NCBI RefSeq assembly: GCF_000002235.5
Contig: NW_022145611.1
Location: 21,861,298 to 21,925,297 of the forward strand
DNA length: 64,000 nucleotides
Source of the DNA: Strongylocentrotus purpuratus
Lineage: Eukaryota > Echinodermata > Echinoidea > Camarodonta > Strongylocentrotidae
Direction: 5' to 3'
Under the pieces are notes generated by a model. That model made no database searches. It was given only the letters and a program-made list of their open reading frames with translations, and was not told the origin of the DNA. The stretch's first letter is position 1. Every line of letters begins with the position of its first letter. The position numbers were made by a program, and so were the translations under genes. Shown piece by piece: positions 9,828-23,100 of this stretch.

Positions 9828-12800
9828 CTACAAACAAGAGGAAAAAAGCCCGAGATAATGGCAATATTTTTTTTTTAGACGTAGTATTTATTTTCACATT
9901 CAGTATATTATAGTGATTATAGATATAACCGATAATATTTGGATCATTGAGATATAGGCCCCATAACTTTGTATTAATCACTGCTTTATCACGTACGTAT
10001 AAACGTATACATTCCTCTTTCAAGGAGCTATACCGTAATTAGATTAGTGCTTTGTGGGACAATCAGTTAATTAGTCTGTCATCATTTCAGTCAGGCAATA
10101 TAGCCTTTTATTGTTTTGTCGTCATTTGAATTTACTAATTTCATTCAAATCATCAAATCAATTCGATAGAGGTTTATTAAAACAGTATTAGCAGTACACA
10201 TACTAAACTGTACGCGTTTTATGCAATAAAAATACACTTCTAATGAAAACTGTAACATTAATACAAATATATGTTACATTTATTCAAATAAGTTACATTA
10301 ATACAACCACAAGTGACGGGTTTTAAATAATTATATCATAACATTCACTTCCGTAAGGGGAACAATCTGTTCAGATTTATGACTCAAGTTCCGCAAGAAA
10401 AAAATGATAGGCTAACTGTACTGTCACGACATGACTTGTTGCTATGTTGTATTGACAATGTAACTGATATCATTGTCTCACCTTAACCATTTTCTGTCTG
10501 GTAGCCCGGCAGGATCAATGAAAGCTCGTTCAAGTTGCATCATCTGATCATTAACACGTCTCACTGCGATGGGACTAAAATGCAAAGAGAGAGAGAGAGA
10601 GAGAAATAAACGAACTTGGTATTATAGAACATGGCTTTATATGCCTTCATTCAGGCTTGTTAACTCAGTCTTCTTCATAATAATATTTTAACTTAAAAAA
10701 AAGAATCCAAATCTTGGTTTGGATCATCATGATACTTTTAAATGTATTTTCCTAAACATGTTTGTGTACCTACATGTATAGCCGTTAACCATGTGTCTTT
10801 AACTAATAACCAACTGACATGTATAATGCTCGGGATATCATGCAGGAATTTTTTACAAAATAACAACGGAAAGTTGGAAACACATCGTTAATATAATCAT
10901 CACTTACTCATTGACATCAATATCAGTTAATTCCTCTTCAAAGAATGTAGCAGCCGCTGTGAAATTTGTCAGAGCTGAATCGACGAATTCTGAAAAAGAT
11001 TATCAATCATCCATCAGTTAATCGTTATCAAGTCTTACAGGGGGGGGGGGGGTAAATCAATTGCTATGCATACTGATACAATCCCATTACAAATCATTAA
11101 CTGTTTTTTAAAGGTGAGGAAAGGAAATGTGAATTTTGTGTTATCATCTCTCTCCTTCTCTCTCTCTCTCTCGTTCTCTCCTTTTCTCCCTCATAGTGTT
11201 CTACCAATTAAGGGCAGGTCCAACCACCAGACTCATAATTATGATAAGTTATTTCCTTATTTCTCTGTCCTGAATCTTCTTCATTATGTCATATCTTTTG
11301 TCACCTATCGGGTATCACGCTATATCATTATTTTATGAAATGTTCAAATTTAATACTCGGCACTCACCGAAGGTGATATCCTGTGCCGCCATCTTGTCGC
11401 CGTATTCATCTTCAATGTTGTCAATGGAGGATTTCAGTTTATTGGCATAGTCGAGGACACCAAATGGTAGAATCACGGAATCCGCGAGATTTCGCGAGAA
11501 TTCAAGCATAACCCGAGCAACAGACTGATGACGCCAGAAATTGTAATCTATGAACATCTTAACGGTGTAGAATGTCTCATAAACCGAGTGATACACAGGA
11601 TATGATGATATGCTGAGGCTCTGTATATGAAAGAAATATAACTTTGTAACTAGTAACCACGCCGTCTTCGTAGCATATAACATAATTGGTACTGTCTCAA
11701 CATTCACTGAATTCTGTTCTGTCTTTTGTTACAAAATGTATTAGCCGATCGATTCGAAACTGTTCGAAAGTCTACACTCATTAAGTCCTAACTTCAACCT
11801 TTGACTTAACATTAATACATCACTCTAGACGAAATCTTCAATCTAACTTCAAACCAAATTGTATCCCTAACCATAAGCCTATGACTTTAATGAAATGAAA
11901 ACGTTAGATCATAGAAACTATACTCTAATCATCTGTTCATCAAAAGACAGTAATATGTGCATATTTATATAATGATTTTACGCCCTTCTGGCTCCAAACA
12001 GACGCTTTAATTTTAAAGTTCTGCAGAAGTGTTGTTCATTTTTTGAAGAAGAAGTAAAATGTACGGAATTTTAAAGGATATTCTACTTAAAATTAGATTG
12101 ATTTGATTACCGTGTCATATGTGTATGTAAAGTCACTGCATGGTACACCGATGCGATACATGAACGGAGCAAAATCACTTCCGGATCCTAGTACGTTAAC
12201 ACTTCAGGAAAAAATAAGAACAAAGAGTGTTACCTCACAAAATCTCTTTACATAATAAAATTGAATAGTTGAATAAAATTGTAAAGTATAACAGTGAATT
12301 CTTCAAAAATAGAGTCAGTTTGAAAGTTTCTAAAGCACAAATATAGAAACATTTACTGTATCAACAAGTATACAAAATTAATGCAGAGTGGTACCAACCG
12401 AATAACTCATCGGTGGTACATATTATCAGAGAATTGAAAGAAAATAAGGGGATAAGTGGATTATATACTTCTCTGATGTTAAGAAAAACACGATCAACTT
12501 ACGATGGAAGGCCACTACCACTGTTATCTGGAAGCCGTTCAACCCAAACATCATAAGTCGTTCTTTCTCTAGTTTCACCATCAGGCACCTGATTATGAAA
12601 TTCATTCAAAAACTTTTTAAAACACTGGTAATAAGTATCGATTGTTTCATCATACATCAAACAACGTCAAAGTAGAATCAGAAACAACGATGACCCACTG
12701 CTGTCGACGATACAAGCATGTATTTGTACTAGCCAATGTGGAGAGCCTCTAGACAGAATTTTTAAAATACTTTTAGGTGATCCTCAGGCATTGGCTGGTG

Positions 12801-15800
12801 TTAAATATCATTATGTTTATGTTATATCATTTTGTCAACCTTGTGATGTTTTGTATGTTATCATCTTGCCTGAAACGAAATAAATAAATAGATAAATAAA
12901 TGTTTATATCCCAGAGAGATGTTCGGTGTACAATGTAAATACCAGCAAACCGTTATGATTTGAATTTTGCAATTGGTTCCTGCAATCAACTTAGCTACTA
13001 TCAGCCAATCACAATCAAACTTCACGAAATGGGTAAATACGGGCATTCTGATTGGCTAATAAATGCTGGCGTTGAATACCTTCTTAGCAGCGTCGTAGAT
13101 GGCGCCTTGAAGTAGAGGTGTTGATTTAGCCCTGAAGGAGAAGTTTCCACGTACAGCGATGTCTGTATTAATGTATGCCACAGCCCTTTCTCCTAACACC
13201 TTTTGGTATTCCTACAAGGTTAACAAATTCAAAAAACGCACCGCTAAAATTATAATCGCAGTCATCCGTTTGATTAAGTGTTTTTAATGGTCAATCTTAA
13301 TCAAAGTATAAGATACTAAAACTACGACAAATATATGGATATACATGATATTTTTAATAAATTTCATATTGCTTTCAGCACAGCGTAGCCGAGACTGTTC
13401 TGAATTTGTTCGAGGGGGTGGGGTAATCGTTTTGAGGAATTGTGTTACTCCCTGAAATTTCTTCAGGCATGATTACAAAAGGAAAAATGTATGAAATCTG
13501 TTAAAAAGGAGTTGATTCTGTAAACAGACGCTGTGGTTATCTCGTGTCTTAATAACGGGTTTTCTGTGTTGCATCTATTCTGGAATGTCATTGATAAACG
13601 TAATTTTGTCATGAACGTCTTAAACCTCTTTCTCCATTTATTCGTTTTGTCTCTGTCTTTGTATATAATTACCTCTACGAATTCTGTTGATCCCAGAAGA
13701 CCATATTCCTCGGCGCCCCAGGAACAGAACATGACCGTACGACGCGGTCTCCAACCTGATCACGGTAATGAAGATACAACACTGACTGAATTAATATATG
13801 TTCACAATCGTCAACTCAATCATCGAATTCTGATGGAAACCCTTGTATCACATGAGCAGAGGCAGCATACGTATTTTAATTCATAATTGAGGTGCAAATG
13901 AATTATGAGTGTGCGCGCGTGTAAATATGTGTTTGCGCACGCGCGTGTGTGTGTGTGAAACAAAGACGTTTACTCATAGAAATAGTATAGTATTAATGAC
14001 TGCTTTGAGAGAAATAGTTGTTTTTATACGCTCAAGGGAAGGTTAGAATTGTGCTATTACCCGATTGGTAATGGTTACTGGGAATTTTACAGAAATAGTT
14101 GAAGTTTATGAATGCAATTTCGACCAATCAGATGGCTGGATTTCTTAAGTGAGGTATATAATAATTATATCTCTATGCGTTTACTAGACGGAAAGCAGCA
14201 CGCGCGGAAACCATGACACGAATGGGATTAGGCTCCGCCTCTTTTGGATCATTTGAAGACAAAATAAGCACCTGAGGCGGCTTTTTGATTGGATATGAGC
14301 CTCATGAATATGTATTTTATCGATAGTAACGTTTAAGAAATGTGATAATATATCTGAACTCATTGGCCCAAATTCACAAAGGAGGTTTGTCGACAAACCT
14401 TGGTTTTCGTACGTCATATGACGCGTTTTACGCGTTTTTTACAAACCTGGTTTGTAAAGAACAAAAGGAGGTTTGGCGAAACAAAAGGAGGTTTGAGCTC
14501 AAACCTTGCTTTGTGAATTCGGGCCAATGCGTCACTTTAATTATGAAGATTTATGCACGACGCAGGCTACTCGCACAAACTGAGAAGATTTAGTAAATTG
14601 AGAATGGGTGAGTAATTGATTGAAATATGAGTAGATTAAGTGAATTTAGTCATCAATTTTGAAAAAGCTGCAATAGTCTTCGTGATCTACGGTAATTTCG
14701 TTACATTTTGAGACAGTTCTCAACATATTTTTTGGGAAAAGACTAGGAAAATATTGCTCTTGAAATTGCACTTTGATTTTCATCGTCATGAAGTAGTTTG
14801 ACTGCGGTTTGCCGTCATTTCACCCTAGTATACTCCAGTTATAGGGCCCCGGGCTTTCGGCAGGCCCACCCCGGGGAATTTCGGTGCTCATCTTTATCAA
14901 GATCAGACTTTCTAATCGGGTTTTATTTCACATTTGATCGTCATCATGAGTATAATTCACTTTTAATTAGATTTAACGTTACACCTTAAAATAATCTATG
15001 AAGCATGATTGTTTTGATAATCCAAGTGGATTAATTCTTGTTAAAATCTTTAGTAGACGTGGACTCTGAATCTGATAGCTCAGTGCCATCCGTTCGATCA
15101 GTTGCACCATCGGTACGCGGTGCGTGTCAACTTTATTTAGACCAAAATTATCTGTGACCATTGATAATCAAACAACTCCAAATCCTATTTCATTTAGATG
15201 TTAACCTGGAACTCAGTAGAGAAAGAAGACGAAAATATGAAAATAATATTTTGCCTTGATTAAGAAAAATTGAAAATTGTATCAGTGTTAAATAGGAAGA
15301 AGGAAAGGGGAGGAAATTAATCAAAACAAACATTGAAGAATCCAATTCAGTGTTCTTTCGTGATGCATAAGAATGAAAGTACATACAAAGGTGAAATAAT
15401 AAATTGAAGAGCGATGATAAATCAATTCTTTGACGTTGATTGATTGAATAAAAAATAATGAAACAATATGGTCTCAGGGTCATATATCTTCGAATATTAG
15501 AAAGTTTCATCCACCATCGTGTTGTTGAACACTATTTGCAATTTAATTTTAATGCGGTGACTTGTCGGTTACGAGCAGAAGGTCATTTTAGGCCTCTATA
15601 TTCTATAATACTATCAACAGATATCTGGATTTATATACCTCATACATAGATTGTCGTTCACTGATTGGTCAAAACTGTATCACATGTCAAGGAGCATTTC
15701 GATCTATCAAGTATCATTACGTCAGAGGGTTTGATAGCTACTATCAAACCCTGGGATAGGACCCCTAACCCCTCCCGCGACTTAGTTGCGCGCACAAATT

Positions 15801-18800
15801 TTGTGGGTTGCTAGGCTACCGCAATCGCGCGGTTACGCGCAGCGCGTAGGAATTTAATATTATATACCTCATACATAGATTGTCATTCACTGATTGGTCA
15901 AGACTATATCACATGTCAAGGAGCATTTCGATCTATCAAGTATCATTACGTCAGAGGGGTTGATAGCTACTATCAAACCCTGGGATAGGACCCCTAACCC
16001 CTCCCGCGACTCAGTTGCGCACACAAATTTTTTGAGTTGCTAGGCTACCGCAATCGCGCGGTTACGCGCAGCGCGTAGGAATTCAATACTCTTGCCTTGG
16101 ACTTGATGTTGGATTTTTCTTATTTGGGTTAGTAAATTCCTCTTGATCTCCTTTCCTGTTTTTAGAGCTAGATCTAGACCTACAGCTAGACCTAATCATG
16201 AATCAATAAAAAGGATGAGGTATATAAAACAAATATGGACTGCTCTGTAATCGGATGATGGTGGGAACTACCACTCCCTCGGTGGTGTTCACACCGGCCC
16301 TTCTATCACCCCCTCGGCTTCGCCTCGGGGGTGATATAGGGCCGGTGTAAACACCATCTTGGGAGTGATATTTCCCACCATCATCCTCATGAGCAGTCAA
16401 TATTTGTATACTCTTGCCTTGGACTTGATGTTGGATTTTTCTTATTCTAGTGAGTAATTCCTCTTGATCTAGTTTCCTGTTTTTTAGTGCTAGATCTAGA
16501 CCTACAGCTAGACCTAATCATGAATCAATAAAAAGGATGAGGTATATAAAACAGATATGGACTGCTCTGTAATCGGATGATGGTGGGAACTACCACTCCC
16601 TCGGTGATGTTCACACCGGCCCTTCTATCACCCCCTCGGCTTCGCCTCGGGGGTGATAGAAGGACCGGTGTGAACACCACCTTGGGAGTGATAGTTCCCA
16701 CCATCATCCTCATGAGCAGTCAATATTTGTATAATAGACACTTCAAGCTACGAGTCAGAAAGTATATCATCCTCTCACAGAATTCTACTCGAACACCGCA
16801 TCGAAATTCTTTTCACCCTTTTTTTCTTCTTACTCTTTTTTTGGTCCCTTTTAGCTCTTGTTGGCGGGAAAATTGCAACTGATATCCCCCTTCTTTTCTT
16901 TACTTCTTCCTTAATTTTCCTTCCCTTTATCTCCTCTTCAGTGACTGGTCCCTCAGAAACTAGTGCTAAGCCAGTCACAGAGAATTCATGATTTCAACTG
17001 ATGCCTGTTATTGCATTGTACATTTTATTTTTCTTCACATTTCATTTAAAAATCTTTTCATATTTGATAAATATGGTGCATTGGCATATGGGCTATGGTT
17101 GGAGCGTTGGTGTATTATGTGGATTTATCATATTCATATTCTGAATATTTTCAGCGAATTGAATAATATTGAAAAGTATGCAATTCATGGTTGTACTCGA
17201 TAATTCTCACTTAACATATTCTCTCTCTCTCTCTCCCTGTCTTGCATAAAGAAAATATGAAAATAATATTTTGACTTGATTAAGAAAAATTGAAAATTGT
17301 ATCGGTGTTAAATAGGAAGAAGGAAAGGGGAGGAAATTAATCAAAACGAACATTGAAGAATCCAATTCAGTGTTCTTTCGTGATGCATACGAATGAAAGT
17401 ACATACAAAGGTGAAATAATAAATTGAAGAGCGATGATAAATCAATTCTTTGCCGTTGATTGATTGAATAAAAAATAATGAAACAATATGGTCTCAGGGT
17501 CATATATCTTCGAATATTAGAAAGTTTCTTCCACCATCGTGTTGTTGAACACTATTTGCAATTTAATTTTAATGCGGTGACTTGTCGATTACGAGCAGAA
17601 GGTCATGCAAGCACCTACCTCATAATCCGCCCTTCTATTGTTCGAGATTATAACCATGACAATGAACTCTACCTTTGGCCACGTTCATTGTTCCTCTTAC
17701 GTAACATAGATGTAGATAGGCCTCAGACATAACTCTTTTCGTATAATCATTCTATATACTGGTATGTCTAAAATGCTTTCAAATATTTTGTGTCGTTTTT
17801 GTTTGTATATACTTTGTCAATATACTTACACACTATTATTGTCAAAATTTGCCAATACTACCAAACTATTACGTTTTCCCTATCATCTTCCGCTCTAGAA
17901 TCCTATTGAAACGAAAGAATAGCTTCCAATGCAATTTACAAAAATGGTATTGTAGACTTTTAGCCAACCACCTGAAAGAGTTGAGAATAAAATCATTTGC
18001 CGAATATTTTCGCCTATATAGTCTAATGCAAAGAAAAAGCATATTATGGATATTAAAAATATGTTTTAAACAGGAAATTAAGATACAAACATTATTGTGT
18101 TTCTGATGCTTACATAGTTACCTACCTGTTTTGATCATCTGTGAGTATACCCTTGCACCCTCCATAAGAACTGCTGTACCACTAGACGGATCTACAGCAC
18201 CATAAACCCAGGCATCACGATGGTTGCCTAGCAACACATACCGATCTTGAAGAAAATAATCACAAAAGTTATTCGTCACATTTTAATAAAATACACACAT
18301 TTTAAACTTATTAGTTCTGTTTTAAAGAAACAATATTGTGTTTTGGACTGAATATCCTTCTACCTTATAGTCATGAATTCTTTCGAGCCAAGTTAGAACA
18401 TGACACAAAATTATCTAACATAAATCATTGTGCAGTACAATTTATTTTAGAATGGATAACAGTTTCATAATTACTGGTCACGCTACCCTTGATAAAACAG
18501 GAAATAAAGTAACAAAAGAATAAATGAATAGATAGATAAATACGAAAATACATAAATATTTTAATACACAAACACAATTATTCGAAAAAAAAGAATGATA
18601 CTGCAAAAAATAGGATTGCATGTCAGACAAAAATAAATGAAAATTGATTACAATGCAACAGTGTAGACAGGAATTAGGATTCTTAAGTATATTTATGTGT
18701 CTAGAACAGAAAGAGCTTGAGTTTGGAGCAATGGCGATATATATATAACAAGAAATTAATTATCTCTAAGCTGCACAGATCATGCATGACGTAACTCCTT

Positions 18801-20073
18801 TCTAATGACTTCCAAAATTATGAACAATAAAGAAATAAGTATGTTGGCCTTTCACTGACCTGGTTCAATGGCTCCATTGATGATGCCGATGACGTCATAT
18901 GTGGTTCTAATCTCACGTGATGTGTGAATGCTCATCTTGACCTTTCTGAAAATCATTTAAAGGTATTAAAAAGGTGAAATCTTTCAACACTTTTGACATT
19001 CAGTGCTCAGATTTCGCTTAATAACTTTGGCTGAATCTGTTTGCTCAATTTAAGATTAAATCATGCAATTATTTTTTTTTCTCTTTAAACCAAAACTGCA
19101 GGCGTAGATCGTCTCTGATCACAGCCATGAATGTTATCACGTTTCTGGAAACCAAATTTGCCGATCTGATATTTTTATAGTCCATCTCAATTTCAGCTGA
19201 ATACGATACCATTAATATATATATATATATATATTTCACTATAAAACCTCTAATTTCGTAGCCACTTAGCACTCCATCGTTACCTTTCTGGGTTGATGAA
19301 TCCCGGTCCATATCGGTAGGTAACAGCCAGACTCCCCGCCCAATCAGAAGTAACTTCATCCCCTGATAACTCGCTAAAAAATCAATGCAATTAGATAATG
19401 GAAGGATCGTCAATTACGATTAATGGTAGTAATATAACAATGCAAGTTTGATAATACGTCACAATTCCGATAGAAAAAAAGATGAAATAAACTATACAGA
19501 ATATTATAGTTTGACCAACGCGTAGCAATATACCGGAATATTCAGATAGTCCATGTTTGTCGAGTGTGGTAAATGTAGAATAATGTTTTGCTAATTGACA
19601 TTTAGTGCCGCGGCGGGACTCGAACTGCGAACCATGTGACGCACATTCAGTCGATGTATCACTAGTCCACGACACCTCCATTTATAAGGAATACGATAAC
19701 AGATTATTTGGGTTTTTTTTTTGCTATCATGGTGACCTTTAAAAATTGTATATGAATTAATTGATAAACCGAAAAATGAGGTGATATTTCTGATATATAC
19801 TAGAACCCATTATTGTTATAATTATTATTGAATACAAGAGCTCATTTAGTCGATCAAAATATTGTATATGCAAAGGTAACATACAGCGACTACCTACCTG
19901 AGAAGATGTTGCGCATCCCCATAACCGATCGGATGAACCGGGATTTTTGGAAGGGCTGTGTCCGCGTCGTCTAACCGGTACATGTATGCTGGGATAAAAA
20001 GAAACATGTACAATCGTGTAGAATGATTTTCTAACCTCGTTCTAATGTCTTTAATGCCATAGTTTAATGCATA

Positions 20074-20166
<93 letters not shown>

Positions 20167-23100
20167 TGATCTTGTTTTATGTAGTTCAATCTATAAATGT
20201 AAAATGATCACTTACGTTTAGCCGGGTAACCGGGTGTTACGGGATCTCCCTTGGCATCACTGACGAACGTATTGCCTCTTTGAGCTCCGGTATCGGGTAA
20301 CCACCATGAGTCCGGATAGACCGATACATCACCATCAACGGCATAATCAGCAGGATCCGAATAAAGAATGATTCCGATAGCACCCTCTGCCTGCGCGGAA
20401 AGAACCTGAATATATGATTATAAAGTGATCGTTGAATGTATGTAGTTTTTTTGTCTTCACTATTTGTCGGTTCAGATATAAGAATAGAAAAAAAGTAGTT
20501 CTATCAAGGAATGGGGCAAATTTCACGAAACATATCTGCGTTCATCTTGCGCCACAAACCTGGGGCAAGGCGGGACAAGAGAAAATGGAATACTATGTAA
20601 ACAATCTTTGGTGATTATTATATTGGCTGATTTATTGCTTCTGTTGTTTGTTTGTTTTAAATGTGGTCTGAGGTAGTTTGAATAAAATATGATTGTTGAT
20701 TAATTGGTTGCTTCGAATATTATTTCATGCCAAATTTGGAAAGCATACTGCATTTTACAAAATATTAGCATTCTTCAAGTAATGTGGAAGTGAATAATCC
20801 TGAATTATAGTAATTAAGGACACGAAAGAATGTTCTTTAAGTCTTTAAATACGGTAATGAAAAGTAAACCTACTTTATAGGCTTGTTTCGTTTATAGGTT
20901 TACTGAATGAAACTTCTGACTTATAAAAACTTATAAAAACACAATACACGTACACTAGACTGAGACACAGGGAATTGAAACAAAAATGGACGTGATCAAT
21001 TTTAGGGAAAGAACATAATAAAGTAAAGGATAAGTCGTATAAGTCACCTTATTTCCTCGGAATACTTTCCCGTATCTTGCGATCGCGATACAACCAGTGA
21101 TGTTGATTTCGGGTTTGTTCTTGGCCAGCCATTCAAAGTCCTCTGCACGGGCGTAGTTAACATACACTAGAGGACCCTAGAAACATAATAGAATAGGACA
21201 GATACTTGTAATTTTTGTCAATATTAAATCAGTGAGGACAGCATTGTGCCTATTACATTTGGTCGTGAGCTTACATGAGCTCATCATTTTAGGTTAATTG
21301 ATCTTTCATTCTTGTAAAAGATTTCTCAATCATACATAATGATCAACAAAACTACGCCCACGAATGATCGTAAGAAGTTCGTACGAATCGCAGGAGTTGA
21401 CCTACGAGCCGATCGCAGCTCCGTCGGACACGCATTGTAAGTTGTGACCATAGCATAGAGTTATTATGGAATTGATCCATCCCTTCTCTTTTATCATCAC
21501 TTATCATTCACAAGGCACCAGGGGGGGGGGGGGGCTTCAAAAAACTTGTCATCAGTGACAAATGACAGTTTTTGTTATAAGCTACTAACATCTTTGCTTC
21601 TGATTGGTTATCAGCAGATTTGTCACTGATTTTTGTCATTTGTCATTGAAAAAGGGCTTTGTTGAACGGGCCCCAGTTCTAATAAATAAAATCTCTTACC
21701 TCTGGTTCTCCTTGAGCTGAGTAGGCATTAAAGGGTGGAACGACGTCTGGATGATCGTCTTCAGGTCGTAGGATCTCTTCCTTTAAGGCGGTCGTGAAGT
21801 TAACCTCTCCATTCTCTGTTATCATCACCTATCATTTACATGGTCAACATAACATATTGTTGTATTAAATATAAGTGCTTTTCTACGATTACATTAATAT
21901 TGGTTAAAGGTCCCTTTTGCAGCCAACCTCAAATTCTGTATAACTTTGCAGGAATTATGAATATGACATGTCCTCAGTGTCCTCTTATTCAAATTATGCA
22001 AGGAAACCCGTTTACTTGCTGGACTTCACTGTCAGACACTATTGAGTGACTGACTGGCTTTTTTTCTTCTTTGGTAATAACATACATGAAAAGAGTTGTA
22101 AAGGGTACATGAGCATTTGTCTACATCAATAAACCATTTCTTGTGATGGCCAAGATTAAACTGATTGAATCTTTGAGCAGCATAAAACGTATGACCATTC
22201 GGTACAATTGTCTGAAAATCAAGACTATTACTTTTGGGCTCTATAGCCCTAAAGTCGATTTGATAACTAATAGTCGTTATTTTCCCACCTTTTTTTCAAG
22301 CCCCACCTTTTTTAGAGAAGTTCTAAATTAGTATTATCTTTCAAATGCAGTTGGAATTTAACTTTTTCATTTTTTTTGGCCTGCAAATGGGACATAGTAC
22401 CTTTAAAGGAGTGCCAACTAAATGGTAATCAGACCAAAGATATGTCTGCATAACTAACCCAGGAATACAAATCCGTAAACTAATTACCTCCGCTCTAGCT
22501 ATACATATAGCTACCTCCAGGCAATAACTACCCCAAAACAAATTTACCCCAGACAAGTATCTCTTCATAAAGCTACCCTACAAAACTTCTACATTTTTCC
22601 ACCTGTTATATAAATGGAGCCCCGGATAGGGGCAGTTGTCTGGGAAGAATGTCCCGGGTAATATCCTTGAGAGTGGTACTCCAGGGGTATTCTGTAACTG
22701 GGACGGTGAGTAGGGGGTCCGAGAATCCTGGAAATCATTATTGTTTGATACTTACTCCTCTTTTGCTCATTTATTACCCTTTTATTTTATTTTATACTTG
22801 TAAGGCCTACGTAACATCATTCAACTTAAATCAGACTCATCACACTAAGCAAGAACAAATTATTGACACCAGCAATAGCATGATTGCATATAATATCTGT
22901 GCAAAGATCAATATAATGAAAAATTGAGAATTAATTCATTTATGTACACAAATCAAGATATATGATTTGCACGTTATTTCCGTTACGTATCATTACAAAT
23001 ACAATACAATAATATTTTTTATGATTTATATCACACCACACATTTGCTCAGAATAATTGAATCAAAGAGAAAAACGCCTCCCTATACTAACGTTACTCAG

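Larger units (their letters stand above)
13756..18125. other. Gene A intron 9 (repeat-filled)
   Basis: 4.37 kb between the exons that carry zinc ligands D374 and E412. It contains a GT/GC-rich microsatellite (13906-13957), a MITE (14363-14527) and the compound repeat block 15231-17606. No exon is missing: phases of exons 9 and 10 join correctly. Confidence 0.8.

Noticed and set aside
16203-16713. Paired frames with [16 protein letters not shown] on both strands
   Set aside because: They arise from the duplicated hairpin units T1 and T2, not from a gene.
15231-17606. Reading the 356-bp direct repeats as terminal repeats of a retrovirus-like element
   Set aside because: No TG..CA ends, no primer-binding or coding signals between them; called only direct repeats.
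22615-22735. GC-richer patch with a GGTCCGAGAATCC near-B-box
   Set aside because: One extra base in the box and no A box at the right distance; not called a tRNA-like element.
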